From the NCBI GenBank assembly GCA_016758965.1, contig JAEPRB010000206.1, positions 1 through 64,000 of the forward strand: a stretch of DNA of 64,000 nt, given 5' to 3'. Position numbers and translations under genes: made by a program. Origin of the DNA: Circinella minor. Taxonomy: Eukaryota > Mucoromycota > Mucoromycetes > Mucorales > Lichtheimiaceae. Below, in pieces: positions 50,638 to 62,887 of the stretch. Under the pieces are notes generated by a model that searched no databases, was not told the origin of the DNA, and saw only the letters and a list, made by a program, of their open reading frames with translations. How positions within the stretch are numbered: position 1 is the stretch's first letter; every line of letters starts with the position of its first letter.

Positions 50638-52771
50638 TTACTCCCGTCGTTTGGCAGACCAACCCGGACCATACTTAATTAGCACTGGAATAAATGCATT
50701 ACTTATCATCAGGATCAAGCCGAGAGTAGTAAACATATATCCTAACCCAATACTTTCTATCCCAGGTTCAACTGTCGCAGTCGCCAAGGCACTATCAGAA
50801 TAATCAATATAAGAAAAAATGAATTAGGAAAAGGCTTTTTTTCTAGATATATAAAAGTATATCAGCATTTACCCAAGTGAGCTTTTAATAATGTTCCCGG
50901 TTGCGGTAATGCTTGCACTACGACCAGGAAAAAGGTCTACCATTAATGTTTGACAGCAATTAAGCACCGATGCAATACTTAAACCAACTATAAAATGATA
51001 ATAATAAGTATAACAGGTTTCCCTAAATCCAACATTAAATATTATAGAAAAAGTAGTACCAATAAATTGTAAAACGAGTGGAACAGCAAGATGTGCCTGC
51101 ACATACAAAGTCCAACCATATGCAATTGTAACTAATTGGGAAATCGTGAATTGTATCCAAGCAGATCGCAAACGTGCACGATAAATAGGAAAGTCTGGAT
51201 CTAGTTTACCAGATTTTTTGACCTCATCAGGTTGCATCCCTTGTTTTTCGGCAATGATTTTAAAATCACGATTTAAAATCCTCCCTGCAATAAATGAACC
51301 TACAACACTCCCAATTCCATATGGAATATAACACAATCCAACTTCGAGCGTGTTCAATCCATAGATGTTTTGGAAATGAGTAGGGGTTGTTGTCATGTAA
51401 ACAAACAGAATAGCATAGTAGCACCCATTAATGACCAAAACTAAAATCACATCAGGATATCGTAGCACCATAAATGGTCGAATAAAATTGGGAAGCTGTC
51501 GATACTGAGAAAATGTTTTTGTTGTGCTTTCCGTTGGTTGATTTTGAACTTTCGATTTTGATATTTTTCGCTGAATCCATTGTTGAGGTGTTGGGTTGAC
51601 AATAATAGAGCCATTACCAACGAGTGATCGTAGTGTCTCAGGTAAGAAAAATAGAACCACAAGTATGGATACAACACCAATGATTAATAAAAGCCAGAAA
51701 ACCCATCTAGATTTGTTTGTTTGTTTGTTTTGTCATTATTAATCAACATGTTCGTGGAATTCTTTTTTATTGAATGCTACGCTTTTATTTTTGCTTTGTT
51801 TATTTTAATATTATTTACCTCCATGAGAGTTGCTGAGCGATAGCACCCCCTACTATTGGACCGAAGGCAGTTGTTGCCATGACACATGATGTGTATATGC
51901 TAAAATATGCGCCACGTCTGTGATTATGCGTGTTCAAAACAGTAATGAGTATAATGCGATAATAAGGTAATAGTGTTGTCATACTAATAAAAAGCGTTGT
52001 ATATTACTCTGAAGGTGTAGTGATATCGCCAATAACTCCCGCACCTAAAAAATAATTATTAGTACATATATCAACAAATGCATTGAGATATCCTTCTTTT
52101 TTGTACTACTTACCAAGTGCACCACTTGAACTGGAACCAAAAGCTTGCAGCATACGTAAAACAAGGAACACAGAGAAACTTGGTGCCATCGCCAAGCCAA
52201 TACATACAACACTGTAGATTGTCAATGTAAGAAGGAAAATCGGACGGCGACCCCATAAATCTGCAATGGGTCCCCAAAAACTCGGTGAGAATGCTTGGAA
52301 TACCATATACATTGTCACTGTCAAGTTGACAAGGGTGACTGTGACATTGAAGTCCTATAACAAAAAGAAATATTATGTATTAAGTTTTATTTTCAAAAAA
52401 AATTCAGACTCGCCCAGTTTAGATGCTTCTTTTTTCAACCCCTTGATTTTATTTTATTTTATTTTTTGCATGTCTAAAATAAATTATACCTCACTAATAG
52501 GAGTAAGAGCCGGATAATAAATTGTGCTAGAAAATGGCGAAATAATACCAGTAAATGATCCAATGCAAGCAATCATCAATTTTTTTAACGGTCGATGGAT
52601 ACAATGAGGTTCTTCTATGAGTTTTTCTGAATGTGTATCTTTTGTATGACATGTCGAGAAAGCTGTTGAGCTACATGGGTATTCTTCATTGCCCGATTCT
52701 AAATTGTTTAACGTTTCGTTACTTTTGGTATTCTCGTCATTATTATCAGTAGCCTCTTCTTTAGTAGTCAT
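50638..52771 (-). CDS. DHA1-type MFS exporter, copy C
   Basis: Seven exons (52771-52490, 52354-52114, 52044-52008, 51917-51819, 51706-51060, 50987-50873, 50791-50638) give 524 aa, the shortest of the four, mostly through a short C-tail ending AKRRE. The start at 52771 was chosen because the in-frame codons before it are hydrophobic leader translation not shared by the paralogues. Motifs: SPFSSTIYYPAL, DLWGRRPIF, FGPIVGG, FFLPETLR. Helix 3 contains a TLTIYSVVC segment that differs from the other copies' FIGACI-like sequence, so the substrate range may differ. The promoter carries the AGTGGCGGT motif at -152. Confidence 0.93.
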
Positions 52772-52922
52772 GATATATTTGGGGAAAGAGAAAGAATCAA
52801 AACAACTGATAATAAAATGAAAGAGAAACGTTGTGATAAGTATTCGCAATGATCTAATATTTTTATTTGGTTATTTGTTTTTCTTTTTGAAAGGAGGTGG
52901 ATCGATCTCTCTAAGAAATTAT

Positions 52923-52931
52923 ACCGCCACT
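52923..52931 (-). promoter_or_regulatory. Candidate shared promoter motif AGTGGCGGT
   Basis: Located 152 bp upstream of the copy C start codon on the coding strand. It pairs with AGCGGCGGT 149 bp upstream of copy A (8 of 9 bases equal). Confidence 0.3.
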
Positions 52932-55521
52932 AAAAAGAGAGAAATAAAATAAAAACGCCTATTGATTTTTTGATGGTACTACGATACTTCTCTTTGTTTA
53001 GTAAATAGCTGGCCGATCATTACTGAAAAATAGACATCGTTTTAAACTTTAAAGTTGACTAACTGCATAAATACCGTACATGGATTATATACATCGTTTG
53101 AAACTAGCTGTTACATTTGAGCAGTAATTTTAAATGCATATAAAATCTTGGATTTTTGTTGTTAAATTAATTGACTACAATAATATATTTGATAATTCCA
53201 AGTTATAGACGATAATTAGTATTATACTTATTATTGTTATTTAAAGCACTTAGTTGCATGATACTAAACTTCCGAAATGGAAAAATGCACGTGCGATCGT
53301 GTGTAATCATTTTAATCGAAAGTCCTTGAGAGAATGAGAGAGAAGTAGATTTATACCGCGCACCAGGCCTCAGGTGTGGAGAACGCGTGCGTAGGACAAC
53401 AATTGTTGTGCCGCATTTGATCGACATAGAGTAGCACAAACCAACATCTTTCAATTCATTTTTTTTTTCAAAAAATAATAATACAAACGAGGCCAAAACC
53501 TTTGATGATAAAGATTAATATACTCAAAATAAAAGTCCACAGGTAACGAAACACAGCATGTCAAATAATATGAAAAATTGAAAATCTGTACAACCCTTTA
53601 ATAAAGTAGGGAGGTTAACAAATGCAGTTCTTATTTTACACGATTTTTTTTTACCAATCAAATAAAAAAGGAAACGCTTAGAATTTCGGTTTCTTTTTGT
53701 GGAAAAATTGTATCTAAATAAAAGGAGGCTTATACAACAAAGTAAGCTTTCCTAAAAATCAAATAAGGTGACTTATCAATGATATTATTTTATAACACCT
53801 GGTCTTAAATTCATAATCGTGTGGTGTTGTGGTTTAAGATAGTTAAACAGTTACACTTATTTTTGAGATTGTTCCAATCACGGATAATATCAATATTTGG
53901 TGGAATAAGTGAGACGAGAAAACCCTTAATTGTTTTGGCTTTTGATTTTGCATTACATACTATGCCTCCTTGACACCTCTACTAACTTAGTATTTTGTTG
54001 TTTATTCCTCCCGTCTTCTTTTTCTAAAGTGGCTTTCCATAGAGAAAATTGGAATCAACGGTGAATATATATGTATATATCCATCTCTAATATTCTCGAA
54101 AGTAATTTTCTATTCCCTTATTATGTAAGCCAACAAGCCTTATTGATAATAACAACAAGTAGATAAAACTGGACTTGTTTATTAACTCACCGTATAATTA
54201 TATATATAAATATAATATAACAATGATCTGCTAAAAAAATATGAATGGATTTTCAGCAGTATATGAAGAGTAGATGCTTTTATAAGTTACTCTATAAATA
54301 GATCAGCTCCATCATCTTATCATACATTTGTTCTAGATTCTGCTTTTTTTAATTGATGCTCTTCACCTTGGCACAAACCTCGTTGTTGTGAATAATGAAA
54401 ACTTTTGAAATGTTATCATTTTTTCATTATATAATGTCATCAGACCGGTATTTACGCACGTACTGTTAGTTATATTAACATTTAATGTAATAATGATAGC
54501 GCAAAAGTAAACTATCGTCGTTATTATTTTGTGGTGCTGGTGTTAAATTTTACATTCGCGTACTTACTAACAAAACTAATAAAAATAAAAATGTTATGAT
54601 AGCCGAAAATATATTATACTTCAAGTAGGGTGAACGGAAGACGCAGGTCCTTAAGAATGTACAACAAACCCTATTGGCGATTTATAATAAACTGATGTTG
54701 CTAATTGGTGAAAGATAGCGTGATCCGGGATAAATAAAGACAACCTTATATAAAGTAGGAAAGAAATGATATGTATTGAATTTCAACTTTAGTGATATAC
54801 TTGGTTCCGGTTCCAAAAAAAAAAAAAATAGAGAGGGTGGCGAGGATTGCCAGTTTATACATATCATAACCGAGATAATTGATAAATGGGTTACTATAGC
54901 AACACTACGTAAGTGATGTTGTTGTATAAAATAAATAATATTTTCTAAACTGGTATACCTGGTAGTACAGAGAAATAAAAAAAATATGAAGGGGAAACTG
55001 GATGTATAAATGTTAGAACAACTTGTCTATGTATTGTCATATAAGGTACATAATATGATGTATCTAATAGTAGTTGTCGGAGCAAAATTCTGTTACGTAT
55101 TGGTGATCTCCTTATATTATTTTACATTGCATAGAACAAGGGGTGTTAAAATCTTGTTCTTTATTACAGCCTTATAATTTATTATGAGCTTATCAAGCAG
55201 ACGTCAAAGAAAGAGTTCGTACAAATAAGTCGTGTTTCAAGATGATCATGAAGGCCACCTTCCTTATCATTACTCACAATACAAAAGATAATCAACAATA
55301 ATAAATTGGTAAATCATTTTATTAATGAATTTGAGCAATATCCCAATAAGGAGAAACGACTAGAATCATTATATATTGCAGAAGTTTTATATAAAAAAAG
55401 GGGGTAGGAAGGATTATCAATTTATCCTCTGTAATTATCACTATTACTTCTCAGTTATTGATAACCCTTTTTTCTTGTGCGCAATCTCCTTGTGTTTTTC
55501 ATGTTCTTCTCGACACACTCA

Positions 55522-55660
55522 CCATCTTAGATTATATTTAAATACGACAAGGATAAAAGCATTATTAATGCACATGACCCAATCGCGGAGTAAAAACATG
55601 ATCTTAATACTAACTCGATCAGTACCAGGTTCAATGACAACAGTAGTTATTGTAGGGCTA
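55522..55660 (-). pseudogene. Relic of a fifth MFS paralogue (last exon only)
   Basis: The minus-strand translation still reads like exon 7 of copies A-D: an IEPG-x-DRVSI stretch matching IEPGIDHIG/IQPGIDRVG, then INNAFILVVFKY matching NAFIPVLIKY, ending at a Trp just as the others have GPGW/GPKW. Even the splice acceptor AG and the following bases resemble copy D. No exons 1-6 are found upstream, because copy D's 3' end begins only about 775 bp away. It is therefore a fragment and not a gene. Confidence 0.75.
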
Positions 55661-56434
55661 TTTTTAGCATTAATTATATAAGATAGATGTATTGGTATAA
55701 AAATGCGTGGCGACCATTAGCACACTTACTTTGTTTAATTTACTTTTTCTTAGAAATTATAAGAGATATTATAAGCAAGAAGTTTGAGAGTAATATATAT
55801 ATTTAAATACTTTTATTTCTTTTCATTCTACCAAAATTAAATACTAAATTCATTCATATTGTTTTTTTTTATTCTAATAGCCTAGAGAGTAATTTTTGGA
55901 ATTTTAAAACGATCACTATCAACAAACACTTTGAGTAGTAATGTCTTTAATATCGTATACATTTACTTGGTATACATGGCAGCGCATATTTATTTACTGT
56001 TTATATGAATGGTGTATATTAGCAGCAGCCACATGTTATTACGCTAATGCATCTCTTGGTGCTGAAAATGGAATAAAATTTTGCTGAAAAAAAAAATAAG
56101 CAAAAGCTGAAAGCCTTGTTTTTCACTTCATGATGATCGATACAATAAAAAAAAAGTATAAATGTGACAACTTTGTTTATACTACATGTATATTTCATTT
56201 CATTGTATTTATAAAATCCAGCAACGTATATAAATGATGTAATAATGCTATCTACTATAGAATATAATATTAGGTAAATTAGCATAACGTTTAAACTATA
56301 TATCTTTGGTTTAAATAGTAATAACCAGAATAACACCCGTGGTTGATCTAAACAAGATGTAGAAAAAACTGAGTGTTTACTGTAACTTCTTGTCTGATGC
56401 TTAAAAATATTCTGAATGGTATGATATACTGCTA

Positions 56435-57595
56435 CTACGCGACTACTGTGTTATTCGTATTTTTTCGCTTTGCTAAACGGTGTTTATCTTGCTCGGCTCG
56501 TGCAGTTCTCCATTGTGGGCCATATTTGATTAGAACTGGGACAAGACCAATAGTGATTGCTAAAATTAAACCGAGGATTGTGAATATCCAGCCAATTCCA
56601 ACTCCATTAATTCCTGGTTCAATAGTAGATGTTGCTATGGCTCTATGAAAAATAGTCATAATATTATAAAAATAACAAGAGCTATAATTATCAGTTTATG
56701 CATTTTTAAGAAAGTGATAGATTCATTGCAAAGATTGTTACCCAAAAATACATCGGACTAGGTTGGCACTAGCGGTTATGGTTGCACCGCGTCCGGGGAA
56801 AAGGTCCGTTGACAATGTCATAATGGAGTTAAATATAGGAGTCATACTCACACCAGCTCGAAAATGAATAAAAATAAATAAAACAACAATTTATAGGTAG
56901 TTTGTTAAAATTAAGATATAGACATAAACTTGTAGTAATATTTTTTTTTTTTCGTTTGCATACCTAAGAATTGCAAAATGACTGGAACAGCAAGATGAAC
57001 TTCTTTATACAAGGTCCAGCCATAGACTATAGTGACACCTATACCGAAAGTCATCAAAACCCAAGCAGAATGGAGACGTGCACGATGGATAGGGTAGTTC
57101 AGTGCAAGCTTTCCAGATTTTTTAACCTCATCGGGAGCGATACCTTCCTTTCCAGCAATTGTCCTAAAGTCTCTGTTGATTAACCAGCCACTAACCGATG
57201 CGCCAATAACACACCCCAACCCATAAGGGAGATAGCATAAACCAACTTGAAGCTCATTAAGACCATATATTGTTGTGAAATGGGTTGGTGTTGTTGTCAT
57301 AAAACAATACATGATCGCAGTAAATAAGCCATTAATTACCAAACTGATACAAATATCAGGATAGCGAAGAACAAGGAAAGGTTCCAAAAAATTAGGAATT
57401 TTTTTGTGGGGGCGTTGTGCTTTAGGTTTTCGTGTGTTTTCTTTTGACAATTTTTGTTTGATCCATTGCGACGGTGTTGGATTGGCATAAATACTTCCGT
57501 TGCCTACAAGTGACCTTAAAGTTTCTGGTACAAAGAAAAAGATAGCGAAAAAAGCAACCACACCCATAATAAACAGAATCCAGAAAACCCACCTG

Positions 57596-57626
<31 letters not shown>

Positions 57627-58653
57627 TATTAATATTACTGTTATTATTCACAAAGATATTTTGTTTACAAAAAAATAGAAAAGGTGAATTATACCACTCA
57701 CCTCCATGATAGCTCTTCAGACACAACACCACCCAAAACTGGACCAATGGTCGTAGAAATCATTTGGCAGGAACCGAATATACTAAAATAACCACCACGT
57801 CTATTGTTTAACAGAAAGTTAGTATCGAGCATACACAATGCAGCTAAAAAACAAGAGAGCGAAATTAAAAGGGTTACTTGCTCAGCAGGTGTACTGAAAT
57901 CACTAATCACACCAGCGCCTAAATATGTTCATATATTCCATTTTTATTAGTGTTTTTTTTCTGTATGGATTTCGAAAAAGAATAGAATGTAAAAGATTAC
58001 CAAGTGCAATAGCTGAACTTGCACCAAATGCTTGAAGCATGCGCAAAACCAGAAGAGCTGGATAAGAAGGTGCTAGTGCCAAACCAACGCAAATACAAAT
58101 AAATACTATGAGTGTACCAACATAAACGGGTCGACGTCCAACGAGGTCACTAAGTGGGCCCCAAAAAGATGGAGCCAGGGCCTGAAAAATCATATACACT
58201 GTCACTGTCAAATTTACCAAAGATGTGGAAACGTTAAATTCCTAATAGTAAGTCAAAATAATGTAAGTCTTAATTGGTAAGCAAAAAAAAGTAAAAATAA
58301 AGTTCAAATACAACATTATAATGACCACCTGATGATCTTCTCACCTGGCTGATTTGCGGTAAAGCAGGATAATAAATTGTACCAGAAAATGGAGAAACAA
58401 GACCGGCATAGGAAACAATAAGAGTTATCGTTAACTTTTTAGATCTAGAATATATGGAATGAGGTTCTTCTACTCTAGGAGTTTCTGCCTTGACCGATGA
58501 ACATTGTTTCTCAATATTAGCAACGTTATTTTCGGATTGTTCTTCTGCTCTCTCGGTTTCTAGACTGATGTGAATATCATTATCAAGAGCAACAACAGTA
58601 TTATTACTATCGCCATTATTTGTTTCTGAAGATCTACCAAGTTTATTCTCCAT
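56435..58653 (-). CDS. DHA1-type MFS exporter, copy D
   Basis: Seven exons (58653-58345, 58241-58001, 57918-57882, 57800-57702, 57592-56964, 56856-56742, 56642-56435) give 545 aa. Intron 3 (57881-57801) starts with GCAAGT, a GC-AG intron; with GC as donor, exon 3 is 37 nt as in all paralogues and the ERGGYFS junction is restored, whereas the nearby GTAACC would put a stop in exon 4. Motifs: SPFSGTIYYPAL, DLVGRRPVY in motif A, IGPVLGG, FFVPETLR. Exon 6 differs from the others: where copies A-C have a CQTL segment, D reads NSIMTLSTDLFPGRG. It is the first gene of the array in transcription order. Most likely a proton-driven exporter of unknown substrate. Confidence 0.92.
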
Positions 58654-59768
58654 TGTTCTTGGTTTTTTCTTTATTTTATTTTTTGCACAACAGTGAACAA
58701 TAATGTAAAGAAGAACTGGTGTACACGACTTTTTATATTGAGAATAAAAAATTAAGATTTTGGAGGGGAAAATTTTTACCACTATTTTACTATTTAAGTA
58801 AAATAGTACTATCCCGATTCAGATCAAGAGTTCCGACTTGAATCACAGAACAAAAACTTACTTTCTGTACTGTTTATAAGCAACAAATACATCCCTTAAT
58901 TGCTTTATGTACAATTATTACAAAAACTGTATAGTATTCTTAAATAAATTACATATGTAGTAGGTGGATATGTAATAGTTATTACGGTTTTTTATTAAGT
59001 TCAAGGGACAAGGAACTTACAAATGTAATAAAAATTATACATACTCAAAAAACGACTTGTTATATATAACACAGTAAGTCAACGGCGAATTTGGTTCATG
59101 TTAAAACGGTGTAATTCTACAATTGAAGTTTTTTTCAGACCACGTAGTCTTGCGTGCATTACAAACATCGTAATATCTGTGTAAAAAAAAGCAATTATCT
59201 TACGTACGGATACCACATAAAAGGCTAAGAGTTCATACTTGAAAAAAAAGACAGCTTATCCACGGATTAACAAACTGCCAACGGTTCAAATAGACGTAAT
59301 TTTAGTAAGAGAACCTGAAACAAATAAAAACTGATGGTTGTTAAAGCCATGCTGGATCTATCTATTCATGTTACTCATTGTGTTTCTTAATAAAGCTGGA
59401 TCCCCATGTTATATGAAAGAATAAAATAAAATGCATTCCATTATTTTAGTTTAACATTCTGACACTACGTATATATATGGTGATAATTGTGATTGTAATT
59501 CTACTATACTGTACTGTACTTATGTTAGAAGAGATAATCCAATAAGATTATGCTATTTGCTAAAACGAATGTCAACAGTGTTCCTGTCGATGATTTTTAA
59601 AACTGACCAATCGGTTTCGCGGATGCAGCATTAAACGGTGCTATCGCCGAAAATCATTCAGCCAGGTGTAACCTATCCGTCGAACATGTCTGAAATAGAA
59701 ATAATATTTTTCAAGATATCTAACACCACATCTCTTAATTTCTTTAAACCTTTTCAATTAATAAGAAA

Positions 59769-59824
<56 letters not shown>

Positions 59825-60423
59825 AAGTGAGCATATCTGCCAAACATCTATAAAATGTTGGCAGTAGTGTAACGTTTTTGACTGAGAAACTGGCCAACCC
59901 ACTTTATTTTCAGTTGCCTAAAGCTTGCATGTATTATAATAACAGAGGTATGAAACAAGATACTTTATACTATCTTGTCATCTGGGGATGATAGTCATGT
60001 TATTTTGGCGTAGTTAATAGCTACGTACTTTTCTTTTTATATTTTATAAATGGTCATTTAGTTTAGACATTTTTATTATACATACGTAGGATGCATAATT
60101 TTTGAGTACTTCCATTTTCGGTAATAAAAGTAAAGCAGTCAAATGTTTCTAGTACAAGTAAAATGGAGAAAGTCAATGTCTGAGCCCTTTTGGTCCTTAT
60201 AGTTTTACTTATTAAATTTTAACATCAATATAAAAATTATTAACTGATAATGTTGACTAGAGTAGGGGGTATTATTAAGCTGAATGAGGTGCATCATAGT
60301 ACCCAAAAATAAACAAAAATCAAAAAAGAAAAAAAAAAAAAGGTACCTTCCTTCAGGCACTTTTGGGTAGTTTTTGGATACTTCTGGGCTCGTTCAGTAA
60401 CTAAGCACCCAAAAATTTAGTGC
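58654..60423. other. Intergenic, promoter of copy D and repeat-rich sequence
   Basis: 1.8 kb without an intact gene. The copy D promoter should lie in the first few hundred bases. A 52-T run is at 59771-59822. Near 60290-60420 there are short inverted copies of ACCCAAAAA/TTTTTGGGT that may mark an old mobile-element end. Confidence 0.45.
59771..59822. repeat. 52-base homopolymer T run
   Basis: Uninterrupted T run, read as poly-A on the minus strand. It could be a retroposed tail or simple slippage. No flanking duplication was recognised. Length may be unreliable in the assembly. Confidence 0.9.
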
Positions 60424-61783
60424 ACCCGTTTGAAAACTAAGCTTTCGACCATTGACCGCGAAAAGGTGTTGAAAGTGTATGATGCATTGTTACTAGATGA
60501 AAGTACATGCTGGGTGCTGAAGGTAACCAAACGACAAGCCATAATCGAAGAAAGGACACCGTGGTCAGTTGAAAGAAAAATGCGTGAATTTGTTGCAACT
60601 CTTACCTACGTTCAGTAAGTATTGTTCATGGGGAGTAAAATAAAATAATAAAAAACGAAATGAGTCACTAATTCATTTTCAGACCTAGTTTATCACTTAT
60701 TCTTAACACGGATGATTTGAATTGGGTCGATTATTTTAATAAGGAAGAGCTGAATGAACTCAAGAATAGTGGACAGCCTCTCCTTCAACGCGTACACAGC
60801 GAACTCAAACTCAAATTCGAGGAGATTGAAAAGTTGGTAGGTCTGTGTATGCAAACGGTAACACATGTAAATTTCAGTATTCTTAATTTAATTCGGTTAT
60901 CGTAATATTATATGTATATAGAAATCTGCTTTGGATGTTTATAATTATGGGCGACTCATTGATCACCATTCCGTTGAACAACCTTTGCTTGCGTGGCTAT
61001 CCCAAACCTTAATGCAAATCGCAAACTTTTTTATCCCTGGCGCGCCCACATCTACTCAAAATATGTTGGAAAGTAATAAACAGTATTATCATGGGGTTTG
61101 TTGAACACAATTCATCGTAAGTCAGACATTGAAGCTTTGGGGTGAGTATAAAATTTATTTGGATGGGGCTGGTAAAAACAAGAAAAAATTGGGTATTCTG
61201 TGCTGACAAAAATTTCATTATTTAAAGAAAAGAAAAATGTAGTACCTCTCATTCTAAAACCTTGGATTTCAAAACGCAAACTATCTGCTGTCGATGAAAT
61301 TGAACGTGAAAGATTGGTCGAAGACTTGATACAATTTATATTGGCAGGGGCATTGAATTGGGTGGATTAGAGGCAGGTCCCACAAAAGATAACACAAAAG
61401 AATTCGAGGATTCTATGTTGAAACTCTCATTCGTTTTCAAGAACATGTTGAATGAAATTCGTGAGCTGTCGTCCTTCACTCACACATAAAGCTCATGTTC
61501 TTGGTTATAACATAAATGGTATGTATACAAAACAATAATAATAATAGTAATTATAATACAAGACTGATGAGAATATATGCGCTAAAACAAATCAAATACG
61601 ATAGGTGATGCTGTTCGTTTAATAGATGCGGATATTCTTGATGGTCATATTGTAAGGATTCGACGAATAAGTGAACTCGAGTATCCATCAGATAATGATG
61701 ACTATATTTTAAAGGTCGTGTCACTGCTAGAACTAGCTTCATATGGAAAAGCAATTATCGATGACACTTATTCTTTGGAGAAT
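60424..61783 (+). pseudogene. Decayed multi-exon gene of a conserved-looking family
   Basis: Exons are still visible: to 60614, 60683-60836, and from 60922, with GT-AG signals between. The translation has charged, helical character (EKVLKVYDALLLDEST, then LNWVDYFNKEELNELK, then YNYGRLIDHHSVEQPLLAWL). The frame breaks near 61090-61110; a WGLLNTIHRKSDIEALG segment continues in another frame. Another shift is needed before GIELGGLEAGPTKDNTKEFE, and one more before HVLGYNINGDAVRLIDADIL (61 kb region). It ends at the TA-flanked element at 61786. The pattern resembles a large family of uncharacterised Mucoromycota proteins I recall, possibly nuclease-fold, but I cannot confirm this. Several frameshifts and stops make function unlikely. 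Confidence 0.65.
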
Positions 61784-61785
61784 TA

Positions 61786-62887
61786 CTACGGGCGCAGCAT
61801 AGAGGGGATATGTTAGGGTCGTTATAGTACGCTGCGCCCGTAGTCTGACTTTAATCTTTGATCCATTAAAAACTATCCTCACTTGAACAATTACTTCTAT
61901 CTTTTTCATTGCTTTGGATTTTTTTTTGAATATAATGCTTATTGAGGATGTTTTTAAATAAAGTCATCTTTGTCATTTTTATAAATACCTTTTATAATAC
62001 ATAAAGTATAGAATGTTAATATATAGATGAACATCTGGTACGTAGACCATTTAATACAATTAGGTATTTAAAGAGATGATAGATTGTCCAAATAATTTGT
62101 GCATATGAAAACAAGAATGTATCAAGATTGTATTATATACATTAGTGATATCAGGATATCATATTAACAGTAAAATAATAGGTGGTACATGAAAATAAGA
62201 AATAATGATAGTTTAATATAATAAAAGATATTATAAAAATATATGATAATCAAAATATTGAAAGATAATAATAAATCAGTATAGGTATACATTAAGTTCG
62301 TCTTGTATTTTCTGATAAACGTTTGAGCCAAACTTTTGTAGACTATCATACAGATTCTTTACTGCGTCTTTTATACAAAGTATTGTCACAATCTTTCTAA
62401 ATCAGTCGAATCTCACATTCCGGGATCAGGTATTTGTTGGATGACCTGTATTATAGATAATATCGGTGTAGTGTCTGAAGCAACAACTATTTTTTTTGAG
62501 TGAATGAGTTATACATATATTATCCTGATGAATTGCTTACTGAATTATAGTTTAATTACATGTATAATATCCTTTGTTGTATACCAGAATCATCATCAGA
62601 TATTTAACACAGATTCAAAAATTTTATTTTGGAATCATCAACACTTTTTCTTCCTCACTGTTATTTGTACTCTTTGTTGTTTTCATATTCAGGATACTTT
62701 TCTAATTTCTATTTTATTATTATTTCTACTCTTATAGAGCATAACACCTATAGCAAAGGTAAATTATTCTACGTACTTAATAGCAAAAGTAATTGTTCAA
62801 GTGAGGATGATTTTTAATGGATCAAAGATTAAAGTCAGACTACGGGCGCAGCGTACTATAACGACCCCCTCTATGCTGCGCCCGTAG
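61786..62887. mobile_element. TA-flanked inverted-repeat DNA element (Tc1/mariner-like, non-autonomous)
   Basis: The 1102-bp element starts CTACGGGCGCAGCATAGAGG and ends with its complement. The two arms (~61786-61894 and ~62789-62887) are near-perfect reverse complements of about 100 bp; the left arm carries ~9 extra bases. Each arm contains a second inverted copy of the 13-bp end CTACGGGCGCAGC, so each arm can fold into its own hairpin. TA lies immediately outside both ends, and outside that GAAT/ATTC, so the empty site would read GAATTAATTC. The ~0.9 kb interior has no transposase frame. A TA duplication is typical of Tc1/mariner, and double inverted ends recall IR/DR elements. The GC-rich ends contrast with the AT-rich interior. 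Confidence 0.8.

Larger units (their letters stand above)
52772..56434. other. Long spacer between MFS copies C and D, with a relic exon
   Basis: 3.7 kb, more than double the other gaps in the array. It carries a decayed last exon of a fifth paralogue (55522-55660). The rest is AT-rich without a recognisable gene. A GC-richer block near 53280-53420, 500-650 bp above the copy C start, could be upstream regulatory sequence. Confidence 0.5.

Noticed and set aside
61786..61843. The 58-bp hairpin in the left arm as an independent micro-MITE
   Set aside because: Its right side lacks the TA duplication, while the outer ends of the 1.1 kb element both have TA, so the hairpin is better seen as part of the larger element's arm.
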